Origin: Erpobdella octoculata
Taxonomy: Eukaryota; Annelida; Clitellata; Hirudinida; Erpobdellidae
Direction of reading: 5' to 3'
Length of the DNA stretch: 64,000 nucleotides
NCBI GenBank assembly: GCA_963978895.1
Contig: OZ022247.1
Span: 18,873,910 to 18,937,909, forward strand
Part shown: in pieces, positions 1 to 12,202 of the stretch
Numbering within the stretch: position 1 is the stretch's first letter
Layout: the number at the start of each line of letters is the position of its first letter
Notes under the pieces: generated by a model
What the model was told of the DNA's origin: nothing
Databases searched by the model: none
What the model saw: the letters and a program-made list of their open reading frames with translations, nothing else
Translations under genes and position numbers: made by a program

Positions 1-775
1 TTCTCTATTTTTGTTTCACTTTTTCCTTTCCTTTTTCCCCTTTCCCTCTTCTTTCTCTTTTTTATTTTTCGGTTTTCACTTTTTTCTTTCATTCTCACAG
101 CTACCTTTCACATTTTTTGTCATTCTAAAAAAAATAAAAATTCTCTGAAACTGATCGCTCAAAGCTTCTGAAAATTCGATATCGTCCAGTAATGTTTTTC
201 TCTGTTGTTCATTAGCAAATAGAAATAGAAATGTGAAACTGCAATGATTACTTTCTTGTTCTATTTTGTCGTCTACAGTTTTCTAAAAACGTAATTTTCA
301 GTCAATTTCATTATATTTGTATTTTTAAATACCATTTAAATTCAGTTGTGGTTATTTTTATTCATATTAATCAAAAACGAAGCTAGAAGTAAAACAATTT
401 GAATATTTTTTTTTATTAATTCAAGACTTTCGGTTTATCAATATTTCAAAGCAGAATCGTCTAAATGACTCAATTAAAGGCGGAGAGAATTGCAGAAACT
501 GTTTCCACAGGGAGGGGACATAAGCCTTAGATGCGCCGCTAATTTGAAGGCAATTAAGCGATGAGATGTGGCTCTTCCGCTCTGGAATAAATTCGCTCGC
601 TTTGAAGCTGAAAGCAGTAAAAGAAACTTTCTGTTTAAAATTTTTTGCCGGTTCGCCGAGGTAAAATAATACGTTGAAATGGATCTTTTTTATGTTTTGT
701 TCTTAAAATTGTTTTTCAGTTAATTAATACATTAAATATTTAATGAAAACACAAAATGAAAACAAAAATATAAAA
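1..775. other. AT-rich non-coding stretch with a pyrimidine-rich start
   Basis: The first 120 bases are strongly T/C-rich on the plus strand. The rest is AT-rich and without convincing coding signal, apart from the GC-richer island listed at 478-662. No exon with paired splice sites and a recognisable domain was found. The downstream exons of the Ig-domain gene should lie in this direction (minus strand) or beyond the window edge. Confidence 0.5.
478..662. promoter_or_regulatory. GC-richer unique island, candidate conserved non-coding element
   Basis: This is a non-repetitive island of clearly higher complexity and GC than its surroundings. It contains homeodomain-type cores (CTAATTTG, GGCAATTAAG). 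A minus-strand frame stays open through it but resembles no domain I know, and no convincing exon boundary was found. It lies in or downstream of the Ig-domain gene. Calling it regulatory is inference from composition only; it could be an unrecognised exon. Confidence 0.2.
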
Positions 776-966
776 CTGTGATTTAAGTAAATAAAATAGA
801 CGTGATAATTGTTATTTAAATAAATAAAATAAACAAAATAATTGTGATTTGAATGGATAAAATAGACATAATAATTGTTATTTAAATGAATAAAATAGAC
901 ATAATAAGTGTGATTTAAAAGGATTAAAAAAGACATGATAATTGTAATTTAAATGAATAAAATATC
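776..966. repeat. AT-rich imperfect minisatellite (~32-33 bp unit)
   Basis: About five to six imperfect copies of a unit built from ATAATTGTTATTTAAATGAA followed by a TAAAATAGAC block. Copies differ by point changes and small indels, so this is an old array. Open frames across it are products of the repeat. Confidence 0.75.
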
Positions 967-2147
967 TGTTAAAGTTTACCCATTAATTTTAATGCTTTAG
1001 AACAAAAATAGTAACACAGATGATGTTTAAAAATGTGTTTTTAAGCATTAGTAGCGATATAGCAAAACACGAACTAATATTGATTAATGACAAAAATAAA
1101 CAATTTGAAATGTAATCTTGTTAAGCTTGTAAACAATTAAACGTTTATCATAGACGTTTGACTGTTTCACCACAAATAAACTAATATATGTACGTAGGGA
1201 TGTATAAAATTGAGATTAAAACCTTTATTAAACTTAGATAGAGTTAAATAAAACACTGTTTGTAGTTTCTAGCACCGTATTTTTTTAAAGAACAGTAAAG
1301 TTAAAGAAGAAATCCGTTTTGATTTAGCAATCAATAAACATTTATTTATATCTCTAACTACAATAGCCGACTTTGACCGATTATCGTTATAAATGGTTAA
1401 GTTGAAATGATATCTTTCATTTCAGCTATTCATTCAGCTATCAGATAACAACATTCTCTAAAATCACGATCCTGAAGTTTTGCAACTAAGCATATTGCAG
1501 TTTGACGTTTCCTAATCCCCTTATTGAAAATTCATGTAAATTTTTAAGCTTTGTTTTTAGTGTTCCAATCGGGTGTCAGAGCAGTTTTTTAAAGTTTCCA
1601 TCTGACGAGCAAGCCGCATTGCTCATGGAAAACAATAACAATTTCAAAAATTGATTCTATACTCTTTCGAGAATCGACTTTAAGCCATGTTCATGAAAAC
1701 AGCAAAAGGCAACTTCATTAGAAACTGGAGTTGACTAAATTTGATATTTTATAGAATGAACGGTATTTCTGGAATAGACACATCGTTTTTCACAGTCAAT
1801 GACAGTTGTGGTTTCAATTTCGTTTGCTCAGAGTTTTGTGATCAACAATCTTGTTCAATTTGACAACCTTGCAAAATCACAGGTAGGTACTTAGAAACTT
1901 AATTATACGTATAAAGACTGGTTCAAAAATGCTAGACAGTCCTAGAAAACTAGAAAGGCAACATTTATAGTAGGATTTCCATTAACGCTTTTTTAACAAA
2001 AACAAACTTTATTAGTTGTTAAAGATTATTTTAAAGTATTTTTATATCCTAATTAAATAATAATTTTTGATTTTCAGTAACTAAACTATTTTATATAAAT
2101 ATGTATTTGTAACTCTGAATTTAAAAAATGTAAAATTGTCGACTTAC
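967..2147. other. AT-rich stretch without identified gene
   Basis: Mixed AT-rich sequence with a slightly more complex patch at about 1560-1900. Both strands were read for a first-half Ig exon beginning in phase 1, which should follow the exon at 2148-2242. None was found that pairs good splice sites with a domain pattern. Confidence 0.4.
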
Positions 2148-2242
2148 AATGTATGTCAAGTCGAACGTGTCTTCTGATTGGATCTAAGCCAGGCACTGTG
2201 GATGAACAGTTGAGAGTTGAACCATCGTCATGTGCTGATAAT
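2148..2242 (-). CDS. Ig-domain gene, exon encoding second half of an Ig domain
   Basis: A 95-bp minus-strand exon. The acceptor reads GTGAATTTCAG just before position 2242 and the donor is the consensus GTAAGT at 2147-2142. It starts in phase 2 and ends in phase 1. The only open frame has 31 complete codons and contains the F-strand signature of an Ig fold, LSAHDDGSTLNC, followed by a G-strand-like segment ending RHVRLDIH. The incoming phase matches the phase-2 donor of the exon at 9964-10225. The spliced codon AA+A gives Lys, so the join reads DDIK-LSAHDDG. The intron between them is about 7.7 kb. It is too short for a simple ORF search. The Ig family assignment is good; the gene name is unknown. 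It is probably a cell-surface adhesion or receptor protein. Confidence 0.7.
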
Positions 2243-3054
2243 CTGAAATTCACGAGATTTTAATTTCTGCTTGTTTTCAACTTGTTTGTTTGTTTAAAAT
2301 TGGGAACTTTTTAGTTTTTAGCATATTGTATTTATAACCACGATCACGTGGTCACCTATTACAATATCGCTACATCATTTGCAATATTTTTAATATATAT
2401 ATATTATTTAAGCGGTTATTTCAGAGTAGTTGTATTACTCATGACTCACTAAAATGGTTATTTAAGTACAATAGGTACTTGTTTGGTTATATTATTTATT
2501 ATATGACTTTAAATTTCAATTTTAGTGCGTTTATTCTTCAAAGATTTCTAGTTATATTTATTCAAGAGCTTGGTCACATAGAAAATACTGTATTTGAGGT
2601 GACAAATATTTTGTGAAAAAGTTATAGAGTTACAACAATAAAATAAGAATATTTATCATAATTCATCCTTCTATATTTTTATTGGTTGTTATTTCTATTT
2701 CGAGTGGTTTTTCCGCGTAAAAAACCCACGTGAAGAAGATATAATTAAAAGCGACGCACATAGGAAACATTTTCTCGTAAGTTTTATGCGCGCCATTGTG
2801 AGAAACGCACACATTCCCTCACTCAGACAACGGAAACACGTGATCGCAAACAATTGCGTGCGTTTAACAGGATTGTAGCTCTAAAACTAAACATTTCTCA
2901 GACAATTGTTGGTCACCAGTGGAATCTTAAATCTTTGTTGGAGGCTGTTTGGGGAAGTGGTTGAAGCAATTTGAAGTCGCACGCGCATGTGTGAACACGC
3001 ACAGGTTCAACAGAGCAAACATGAATACTTAATGTTACACTGAGGAGCTGGCCT
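2243..3054. other. Intronic AT-rich stretch
   Basis: This lies in the 7.7-kb intron of the minus-strand Ig gene. It is mostly AT-rich and carries the island listed at 2740-2975. No ORF or RNA gene was recognised. Confidence 0.5.
2740..2975. promoter_or_regulatory. Candidate intronic regulatory island
   Basis: A GC-richer, non-repetitive island inside the Ig-gene intron. Visible motifs include a Sox-type CCATTGTGAG, a CACGTG E-box in AACACGTGATC, and two CAATTG cores. The density of recognisable motifs against a flat AT-rich background suggests constraint, but no comparison is possible here. It could also be a decayed repeat. Confidence 0.25.
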
Positions 3055-3120
3055 TACACCTACATACACACTTACATACACACCTACATACACACTTACA
3101 TACACACTTACTTTACACAT
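3055..3120. repeat. ACATACAC-type short tandem repeat
   Basis: About five copies of a 12-bp unit (CTTACATACACA and CCTACATACACA variants). It is a simple intronic repeat. Confidence 0.85.
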
Positions 3121-3774
3121 ATAAACAAATGTTTGCATAAAAAATGAATTCATAACAACAACGTTGCACAAACATAAGAAAGCATAATGATCGGACCATT
3201 CAGTTATTAACATTATCAAGACACTCTAAATAAAGGGTTTGTCTAGGTTAAATCACAAATCATCCCAGTCAGTTGACTACTAGTTGGAAACGAGGGGTTG
3301 TCCATTCAAAAATTTCTCGTACACCCTTGCAATTTAAGAAAAAATTCCAGAATAATTTGAAAAAATTCTAGATATTTCAAAAATATGGAAAAATTCCGAA
3401 AATTATTAAACATTTTTAAACAAAAACTCGAAGGTATTTTACGCACAACAAAATTTTGAAATATGGCAATGTCGATTGGATGGCGCAAATTATCGTCTAC
3501 TTTCATCTTACACGCAGGCCCGTAGCCACCTAAGGTGGAAAAAAGTGCATGCATCCTTTGCAGGGAAAAGACATATCACTTTGCAGCCTTTGAACTTTGG
3601 TTACAAAAACAGCATTTGCGACTTTTTTTCACATTTTTCTTAAGCTGCTATTTTTCATTGTGTCTGCTGATTCGGATCTAAGGAATGTTTTGGAATTTTT
3701 GCTTTGTACACCCATCTGGAAGTGGCCAGCCCCTCGGTCAGAAGAAAGTAGGATATATTTTAGACCATAATACT

Positions 3775-3965
3775 GCACTTTTTACTGTCTCACTGGCGTT
3801 ACATGTACAATAAATTAAATTCGTATTTCTATAATAACTTTTTGATTTTTCTTACACCCTGGATGTAATATAACGTAACCCATTTCTTGGGTTCCTTGAA
3901 CTACGCCATAGCTTTTTTCGTTTTTTTTTATAATAGTTTATAGTCCTATACACCAGGTGTTTCAA
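3775..3965 (+). repeat. Dispersed SINE-like repeat, copy 1
   Basis: Two blocks here recur in the same order near 30890-31165. The first is TTTACTGTCTCACT followed by CGTTACATGTACAATAAAT (3783-3821). The second is ATTTCTTGGGT followed by a CCTTGAA-like run (about 3882-3905). The copies are diverged between blocks. The second copy carries a pol III B-box, so the family may be a tRNA-derived SINE. Boundaries are uncertain. Confidence 0.4.
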
Positions 3966-4111
3966 GACTGAAATGGCTGTTTGTAGGAAGCACCTAAGTA
4001 CTTCCTGTCGTAGATCATATTTGATCTTTTTAACTGTCCTTTCTTCTTTATCCAGGCTTGGGACTGGTTTGCAAAGCACGACGGAGTTGGTACGTTATAG
4101 CGGGATAATAC

Positions 4112-4223
<112 letters not shown>

Positions 4224-7200
4224 AATGTTTATATAAATACACCAATTAGAAACAACGTCTATTTGCCCAATGAACATCATTTCAGAAAGCCTTGGTGACC
4301 GTCAACTCTTGATCTCTGGGTTTTCTTCCACTTATCATGTAGTTTCTGAACGATTTAAAATCTGGAAACTCAAACGTTTGTGTTTATCATGCGACTGAGT
4401 TTACTATGCCGGTAGGTTGCTAAATCTGTCAAAGTTTCTAAGCGTCGTGCATGAGTTATGAAAACGAAAGACATTTATTTTCTGTTTTCTTACTAGTTTT
4501 ACTGCGGACTTACTGACCAGTTTTGGCAAACGACATCCATAGGATCCTACTTCAAATTGATTGTTTATGCCATCGGCTGATGGCCTTCACTTTCAGAAAG
4601 TTTTGTAGACGAGCGTTTTTGCACGCTTCGTCTTAAAAAGCGTTTTAGAAATAGTAGTGATTGATAGACTAATAGATTTAGATTAAAAAAATCTAATATA
4701 ATATGTTAACTTGTATACGTAAATGAACTATTAGTTTGTACTTTTGAACATAAAATAACACATGTTTACGACAATACACATTTAAATCTCTATATATCTA
4801 TATTTCACATGCACACACATACTTAAATTCGCATAAACAAACGAAACCACATAAAGATCAACTTAAGTTCAGTCTGTGCTCCTTAACCAGAGTTAACGTT
4901 CAAATGAGTTATGGGTGAAACTAATGTCACGAAATAGTGATTCATGACTGCGTTCGCTTGTCACAATAACTTATATAATGCCTTTTGGCAATGACCTTGT
5001 CACGTGTGTCTATGATAGCTGACCAAGGAAGTTTCTCTTATGCATATGTGTGTCACTGAGTATGAAATAGATTGTTTTATTTCAAATTTAATTTCAGGTT
5101 TAAATTAGAAGTGAAGCGTTTTTTTTTTTAAATGGTATCAACGTTTTTTTATTGGTCGTTACAAATACAAGCTGCGACCTGATTTCAAGAGATTCAGCCG
5201 TGCAATGTTTTGATCGACCTCAAAATTTCAAGCTGATGTTTCATCATTTGGTCGAATATACACCACAGTTGTCCATTGGTTATGTTTTCAGGACCCGACC
5301 CGAAGTATTACCGCTTTTCATTTCGTGACCCGACCCGACCTACTTTGGGCTGACTCTACGTGGTTTGGGTTGGGTTGGGTCGACTTTTAAATTTGTAAAA
5401 AAATCAAAATATAAATTTATTAAAAAAATATTTTTTAGTTTTAGAAATATGATAAAAAAATTTCTACCGCTGCTTTTAACCATCGATTATTAAATTATTA
5501 ACTTCAACGTCGTCTCCGCTCAAATGTTCAATTCATATATGACGTGACAAGATTGCAGCACATTTGATAAAAACGAACGAAATTGAATCTAGTCTGAGAG
5601 ATAACGTTTTTGTTGAATTATTAGGTAGCAGATGGTATCTAGAAAAATTGCCGATTAAGTAATAATTATCGATGAGGGGTAAGGTATATATAGCAATATA
5701 TAACTGTAGAAAACTGAATCAATTTTGCTTAGCGTTAGCGGTCTCCTATTATTTACGGTTATATCTTTACTTTATTGCATTGTGTGTTCGTTCGCAGCTT
5801 TTTTTTAAAACTTTTCGAATTGATAATTATCTCCCGGTTATCTTCTGCTTTTATTTTAAATTTGAAAAAATTAAAACGAGCTTCCAGAAAATGCTCTAAA
5901 AAGTACCAACCAAATTCTAAAAAATAAAAGTTTGGAAAGCTCTTCTTTGCAGCGATTGCGCTCCACGTTTCTTTGTCTATTATTTTTTATTGTTTTTTCA
6001 AATCAATTATAAAAACGTTTTACTCTTGTAAATTTCATTCATTTTATATCAACAAATCGTTCTCTTATTATCGCAGTACCATACAATGAATGGTCATATA
6101 CTGCTAAGCAAACGAAAAACTTGTCGGATGTGTTTATTTTAAACAAATCCGATTATAATGAACAGTGGTGTTTTTGTTAGAACTGGATTGATTGTGGCGT
6201 TTTACTGCCAACGCGCTTATGATAATTAATTGAATAAAATTAACTGATCCTGAATAAATCAAGATGTATTCACTATACAGATATGAAACGTAAGTTATAA
6301 AACTTTTTTGACCATTGTCTTAATCCGTTTCGGATCATTGTTCGTTTTAAGAAAACACTGTTTTTCGACTTCACATAAATCTACAGAATAACAATTAAAA
6401 TGTTTAAAGTTGTGTACATAGTTTATTAAATAAAATTTTGCAGTTCCATGGAAAATGAAATTATGTGGAAGATGAAGACAACTTTATAAATAGGAAGAAA
6501 TAATTATCATGGCAGATAATATTGTTTTTCCTAATGCTACAAGTTGTTGAAATAAATAGTAAATCTTAAAGTCTTTTGTGTTGCAAGTTGATTACAAGGT
6601 AACGTGGGAAAAAGTTGGCGGCCTTGGGTAGCAATTTCGTTGGAGTCTAAACAAATTTTGGAAGCAGTAAAATTTGAGAACGAATATGATAATTTAAATT
6701 TTACTACCACGTGTTATTTACGTTTTTTGAAAAAATGCTAATTAGGTTTGCCTCATAAAAAATAATTGTTTTCGTTTATATTAATATTTTTTAGAAAAAT
6801 TGACCGAGCAGTTGTTTTAGGAATTGAATGAAATTAACTTAAACTTAATTAAACTTTCAACTTTTGGTTTGGTTTCGGTTTCGTCCATCATGTATTCTTC
6901 AACCGGTATTCCGTTTGGCAGCAATCCAAAACTACACAAAATGTATGCTGGGCATTCAAATTACCAGTTTTTAATTTTCAAGTGAATGATATTCTAAAAT
7001 TTTTTAACATGGCATGTTGGCACAATCATTTGTTTTTAATTACTGCACTTGTCGAAAACAAATCTAGATGATAGGTTGAATTTTGAATTTTCAAACCACA
7101 AGCACTCACAGGTTATAGGTTTATTTCTAGACCAAAAGTGCCTATAAAATAAAATTCAAAAAAGGTTTTTTGTTTAAACGTAATCCCACAGCAATATATC

Positions 7201-7569
7201 GTTTTTTTTCACTTCACCCAGACTTATCTTAGTGAATAAGCAATTATAGTTTGAAAAAGGCAACTGTTTGTTCAAAGGCCGGGTAAAACAACATTAAAAC
7301 AGCCGTCAAATTATAGATTTTTTAATGAAGTTCAACTTGTGTTGCTCTGTTATTGGTTGAAATCAGATATACAGCGTAGAAAAAACGGTTTCAATTTGCA
7401 ATACCACAACAATAGAATAGAATATATATCAAACTTTTTGAATTTCACCGTTTTGCTTGAAGCGGGTGAATTTCTACTATTTATTTTTTCTTTTAAGCGC
7501 TGTTCGCGGTAATCAGATAAAACAGAACAGTAAAGAAAAAAGGCACTCACTGTTTTGTTTCTTTACTGT
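4224..7569. other. Long AT-rich intronic stretch, no gene seen
   Basis: About 3.3 kb of AT-rich sequence within the Ig-gene intron. Around 5281-5392 there are paired GACCCGACCC and GGGTTGGGTTGGGTC tracts, able to pair imperfectly with G-T wobbles. No exon, RNA gene or intact mobile element was recognised. Confidence 0.5.
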
Positions 7570-7776
7570 TATGTGTCATTATGTTCTGCTTTATCATGTT
7601 ATGTTTCATCATGTTCTGTTTTATCATGTTATGTTTCATCTTGCTCTGTTTCATCATGTTATGTTTCATCATGTTATGTTTTATCATGTTATGTTTCATC
7701 ATGTTCTGTTTCATCATGTTATGTTTCATCTTGCTCTGTTTCATCATGTTATGTTTCATCTTGCTCTGTTTCATCG
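7570..7776. repeat. 15-bp minisatellite (ATGTTATGTTTCATC-type)
   Basis: About 13 copies of a 15-bp unit, with variants ATGTTCTGTTTTATC and TTGCTCTGTTTCATC. Because the unit is a multiple of three, every frame stays open across it and gives repeated peptides. These are not genes. The variants alternate in blocks, showing duplication of multi-unit segments. Confidence 0.93.
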
Positions 7777-9963
7777 TGGAATCGTTGTTTGTACTTCAGC
7801 GTCCAGTTCTATAGTTTTATAGTTCTGATTATTTCAGCAATAATAAAACCATGCTAATTAATTTCATATACACACCAAATCTTGCATATGAGCATTTAAA
7901 TAAACATGTGCAGAATGACACATTTGTCAGAAATGTGAAATTTCTTGATTTCGCATCACTGTTTGGGTTTTCAGAAAAATTGTTGCGCGTTCTCTAAGTT
8001 ATGTTGTATTGTTAATTGAGAGGATTAATTAATACAATTTATATTATAGTAAAAACCGTGCTATGGACATAAATGAATGCTCCGGACATGAACTATGACT
8101 GGACACACGCGAACCGCTAGTGCCCGTCACGGTAAAGCTAAGTACGTTTAAGCTTAAATCTGACATAAGATAGAGGTGTCTTGGGTAAAAAGTAATTTTT
8201 ATTTGTAGAAATGATGCAAACAAATTTACGAATATAGTCATTACAAAAGTCAATTGTTCAAAGTTAATTTTTCTAAAGTACTGTGTTGTTTGATTTTATA
8301 AAATAAAATCATATTTATCAAAGCAATTGAATGTCTTCAATTTTGTAAAGGAACTTGTCTGTATAGTTTTTAAACGAGTTAAGCGTTAGTAGCGACAAAA
8401 CACCGCTTAATCTATTGCGTTGCCAAAAAAAATTAGATTTTATTACAATTTGAAAATTTGAGCAAAACACAGTTTTGCATTTATATTGATAAGATAATTC
8501 TTTTTTTTGGAAAAAAAACAGACAAAAAAACCTGAAAAACTACTAACATTTTTCATTCTATATCAAAAACTAGTTTTTTTTTACAAATCTTTTAAGTTTC
8601 AGAGATTGCATGCTTTTCATATATTGCAAAAAAAATTTTAAAAGGATATTTTCCAATTTATAATTATAAACTACTGTCTAGTAGTGTTTGATTTCTTTTG
8701 AAACAAAAATAGTTATTATTTTTAATTAAAAATATGTTTTACTTTATTACAATTCATTGCCAGGAAGAGCGAGCGTATTTTTTCAAATTTCAGCTTGATT
8801 GGATGGAAAGAAGTTAGTTAATTTTCACTTTCAAGGTTTGCAAAACAGTAAGCAAACAAAACCGGCAACGAAGTCAATATAAGTTAATTAAAAAATGTAA
8901 ATATAAAGTTGGCATAACTTTTGCCTTCGGAAACATATGTTATAAAATTGTGTAAACTTTTTTCACTTGAATAATTATTTTTGGAACACGTAAAAAACTG
9001 TTTATGCTAGGATACATGTTTTCAGAATTTTTGTTGTTGCTGGATTGGGTTGGGTTGGATCAGGAATTTTCATTTTGGGGTGGGATATGTCAGTTGGTGG
9101 GTTGGGTTGCTCAAGATAGACCTATGAACACCTCTGCTCCACGTTATAAAATATTACTCGAAAAAGTCGCAAAAATAAAAAGTATAAATACGTTCGCAAA
9201 AATAAGAAAACCAAAAACTATAAAACAATGTCTAAACAGGACAAATGACATATGTTGGTGTCACGAATTTAAAAATGACACATGTTGGTGATATAAATGT
9301 AACAAGTAAGCCGTAAAAAAAGTTAACATGAATGATAACGAAAATGTAGAAAATCTGCGTGACAAGAGACGAGAGATACGTCATAGTACAATTACTATCC
9401 TGTCAGAATGCTTCCGTCAAATTTGTCCCATCTTTTCCCATCTCTGAAATGATCACTGCTCTTCCTCTTATGAATAATTCTTTATATCTTTGTGTGTATT
9501 TCTCAATCTCTGTTGTACTTCCTTTGTTTCTCTTTTTCTATTTTAATTCTTTGTTTCATCTATTTATTTATTTTTTCTTTCTTTTTTAAATTGTCATTTC
9601 TTTTTATCTAAAAACTATACCTTTTTTAAACTATTGCTTTCTAATGATATTTTTTATTCCAAGTGATAAATATAGGAACGCAAGATGTCTCATTTTGTTA
9701 CCTCATGGGTTATTGAAATTTTTTAATTTCAATAAAAAAAAATTTCAAGCCTTATTTCAAAGGAAAAATTTAAAGTTTTAAAACTTTCCTGAAGCAATTT
9801 TGGAAAAAAAATGCCCACGCACCAATTTTCGGCAAAGCAAATTGAATTTTTTCACACAACTTTTGAAAACAAAGTCATTATTATAAAACGAAATAAAATA
9901 TAAAAAAACAAAATTTAAAATTAAAAAAAAAACTTTTTTTCTCAGAGATAACCATCAACATAC
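7777..9963. other. AT-rich intronic stretch, no gene seen
   Basis: AT-rich intron sequence just downstream of the exon at 9964-10225. A small GC-richer patch at about 8060-8150 has no Ig-like translation in any frame. At 9040-9112 the plus strand has clustered GGG runs (GGGTTGGGTTGG, then GGGGTGGG, then GGTGGGTTGGG) that could form a G-quadruplex. Confidence 0.5.
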
Positions 9964-10225
9964 TTGATATCATCTGACCATCTCTCACTGCGGTACGTCA
10001 CAAGTCTCATGCCGTGCTTTCCACTCATCGTTGGATTCGAGCGAAAATGAAAAGCCGTTGTGACGTCACGGCTACCAACGGCTAAGTCGACTGATGGAGC
10101 CGGGTAGCCGCCGACTACAATGCACTTGATGCGAACCGGCTTGCCTTCTATCAGCGTCAAACTGCCAGGATCCACACCGATCGGAGGATCGTTGTTGTGC
10201 ACCAGTAAAACGTTCGTCACGTGAC
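9964..10225 (-). CDS. Ig-domain gene, exon encoding first half of Ig domain 2
   Basis: A 262-bp minus-strand exon. The acceptor is TTATTTTCAG ending at 10226 and the donor is GTATGT at 9963-9958. It enters in phase 1 and leaves in phase 2. It encodes a linker (HVTNVLLVHNNDPP), then A- and B-strands (GSLTLIEGKPVRIKC, with the first Ig cysteine), a proline-rich C-strand turn (GGYPAPSVDL) and a D/E-strand segment ending WSDDIK. The canonical C-strand Trp appears replaced, since SVDL sits where a Trp is usual. An alternative donor GTGAGA at 9988-9983 would give phase 1. The phase-2 donor is preferred because it joins in frame to the F-strand exon at 2148-2242. Confidence 0.78.
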
Positions 10226-10518
10226 CTGAAAATAAGCAGATAATTTTCTTCGATTTGTTTTTCGAATAAATATTCATAATTTTAATATCGCTCATGAATA
10301 ATTCATATCTGGATTTCGAAATGAAACTTTCTCGTCATCACGAACAGCATTCAATCATCGTCAGCATCATCATCAGCACTGCCCTTCAGATTAAGACAGT
10401 CTTTATGGATGACAAGCATTTGTAAAATTCCGAGAAATGGATAACGATGATGTAATTCGACTACTGGTATTAATGCTGAACAAGGCATGTCGACCAGACC
10501 AGGCATTCGTCATCTCTG

Positions 10519-10913
<395 letters not shown>

Positions 10914-11104
10914 GTCTTCATCGTGAACACTAAACGCGGAGATAAAATCCATTGCATGTACTTTAAAAAAGCACCAGAAGAAAGCCTACAACTTCACAAA
11001 AAACGCAGTCGTCCATCATTTCCATGGAAAGGAATTATTATGAGTTTGGGGATTAACGCTTATTTATAATAATGAATATATTACTATTAAAGTAGAGCAA
11101 TAAC

Positions 11105-11396
<292 letters not shown>

Positions 11397-11466
11397 CATA
11401 TTCTATTATTTTTATTATTATCATTTTATATTTTTAATAATTAACAATTAATAGAAAGGAACTTAC

Positions 11467-11562
11467 TTCTCACGAAAACGTAATGGATTGTGTAACCGAG
11501 AATTGTAGAATTGTGTCCTTTTACTTCACAAGTGTAGTTGCCACTGTCCAGTGCTGTAACGT
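11467..11562 (-). CDS. Ig-domain gene, exon encoding second half of Ig domain 1
   Basis: A 96-bp minus-strand exon, phase 1 at both ends. The acceptor follows a long pyrimidine tract and ends GCGACAG at 11563. The donor is a perfect GTAAGT at 11466-11461. The translation VTALDSGNYTCEVKG is the classic Ig F-strand (D-x-G-x-Y-x-C). A G-strand-like segment ending IHYVFVR follows. The split codon G+AC gives Asp, so the join to the upstream exon reads ELSVLDVTALDSGNYTC, which is exactly what an Ig domain should show. A second AG 9 bp inside would also keep phase 1 but gives a poorer fit. The downstream junction (A+GT, Ser) leads into HVTNVLL. Confidence 0.82.
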
Positions 11563-11697
11563 CTGTCGCATTGGAAGATGAGGAGGAAGAAGATGGAGAT
11601 GGAAGAAAAACAAAATGGTTGTATGTCAATGTCAAATGTCAGTGATGTCATGCAAAACGTATAGCAATACTTGCTGTCGGATCGTGACAGGTGCAAC

Positions 11698-11840
11698 TGA
11701 TGATGATGGTGGTGGTGATGATGATAATGGTGGTGGTGATGATGATAGTGGTAGTGGTGACGATGGTGGTGGTGGTGTTAATGGTAGTGATGATGATGAT
11801 GACAAAAACGGCGATGACGATGATAATGAGGATGAGGATG
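11698..11840. repeat. Imperfect GAT/GGT triplet repeat
   Basis: About 140 bp of diverged GAT, GGT and GAC triplets in the 13-kb Ig-gene intron. Asp/Gly- and Met/Val-rich frames come from the repeat. Confidence 0.9.
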
Positions 11841-12202
11841 CTTTGTGAAATGTTATGGAAAAGTTTTTTTATGAAACAGGAAATTAAAAATTATGCATTG
11901 TTAATATTATCTGTTTTGAAAATGGATGTTGAGGATATTCGAATTAAAATTCCATTACACCAAACATAGACTGCTAATTATTTTTTAGCACAAAAGAAAC
12001 TTGGCAGGGCTGTATTTCAACAAAAAACGCTGTCAACCTTGTTTGCATAAAATCAATTACAAGAATGATAATAATAAAATAAAACTAGAAAAAAAACTTT
12101 TGAGAAAAGTTTTTTCGTACTTGATGGCTTTTCAGTTCTTTTTGATGTTTTCAGTAAAATTGAACTATATAATTTTTTAGATCAAAAATCAAATTAATGA
12201 AG

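Noticed and set aside
1756..1863. 35-codon plus-strand ORF with four cysteines in a spaced pattern
   Set aside because: It has no signal peptide, splice context or relative that I recognise. One short Cys-rich ORF in 64 kb is expected by chance.
8044..8253. Possible minus-strand exon in a GC-richer patch
   Set aside because: No frame shows an Ig pattern and no acceptor/donor pair keeps phase with the neighbouring Ig exons.
9983..9988. GTGAGA as the donor of the Ig exon ending at 9989
   Set aside because: It gives a usual phase-1 end, but the next exon found (2148-2242) enters in phase 2, which matches the GTATGT donor at 9963-9958 instead.
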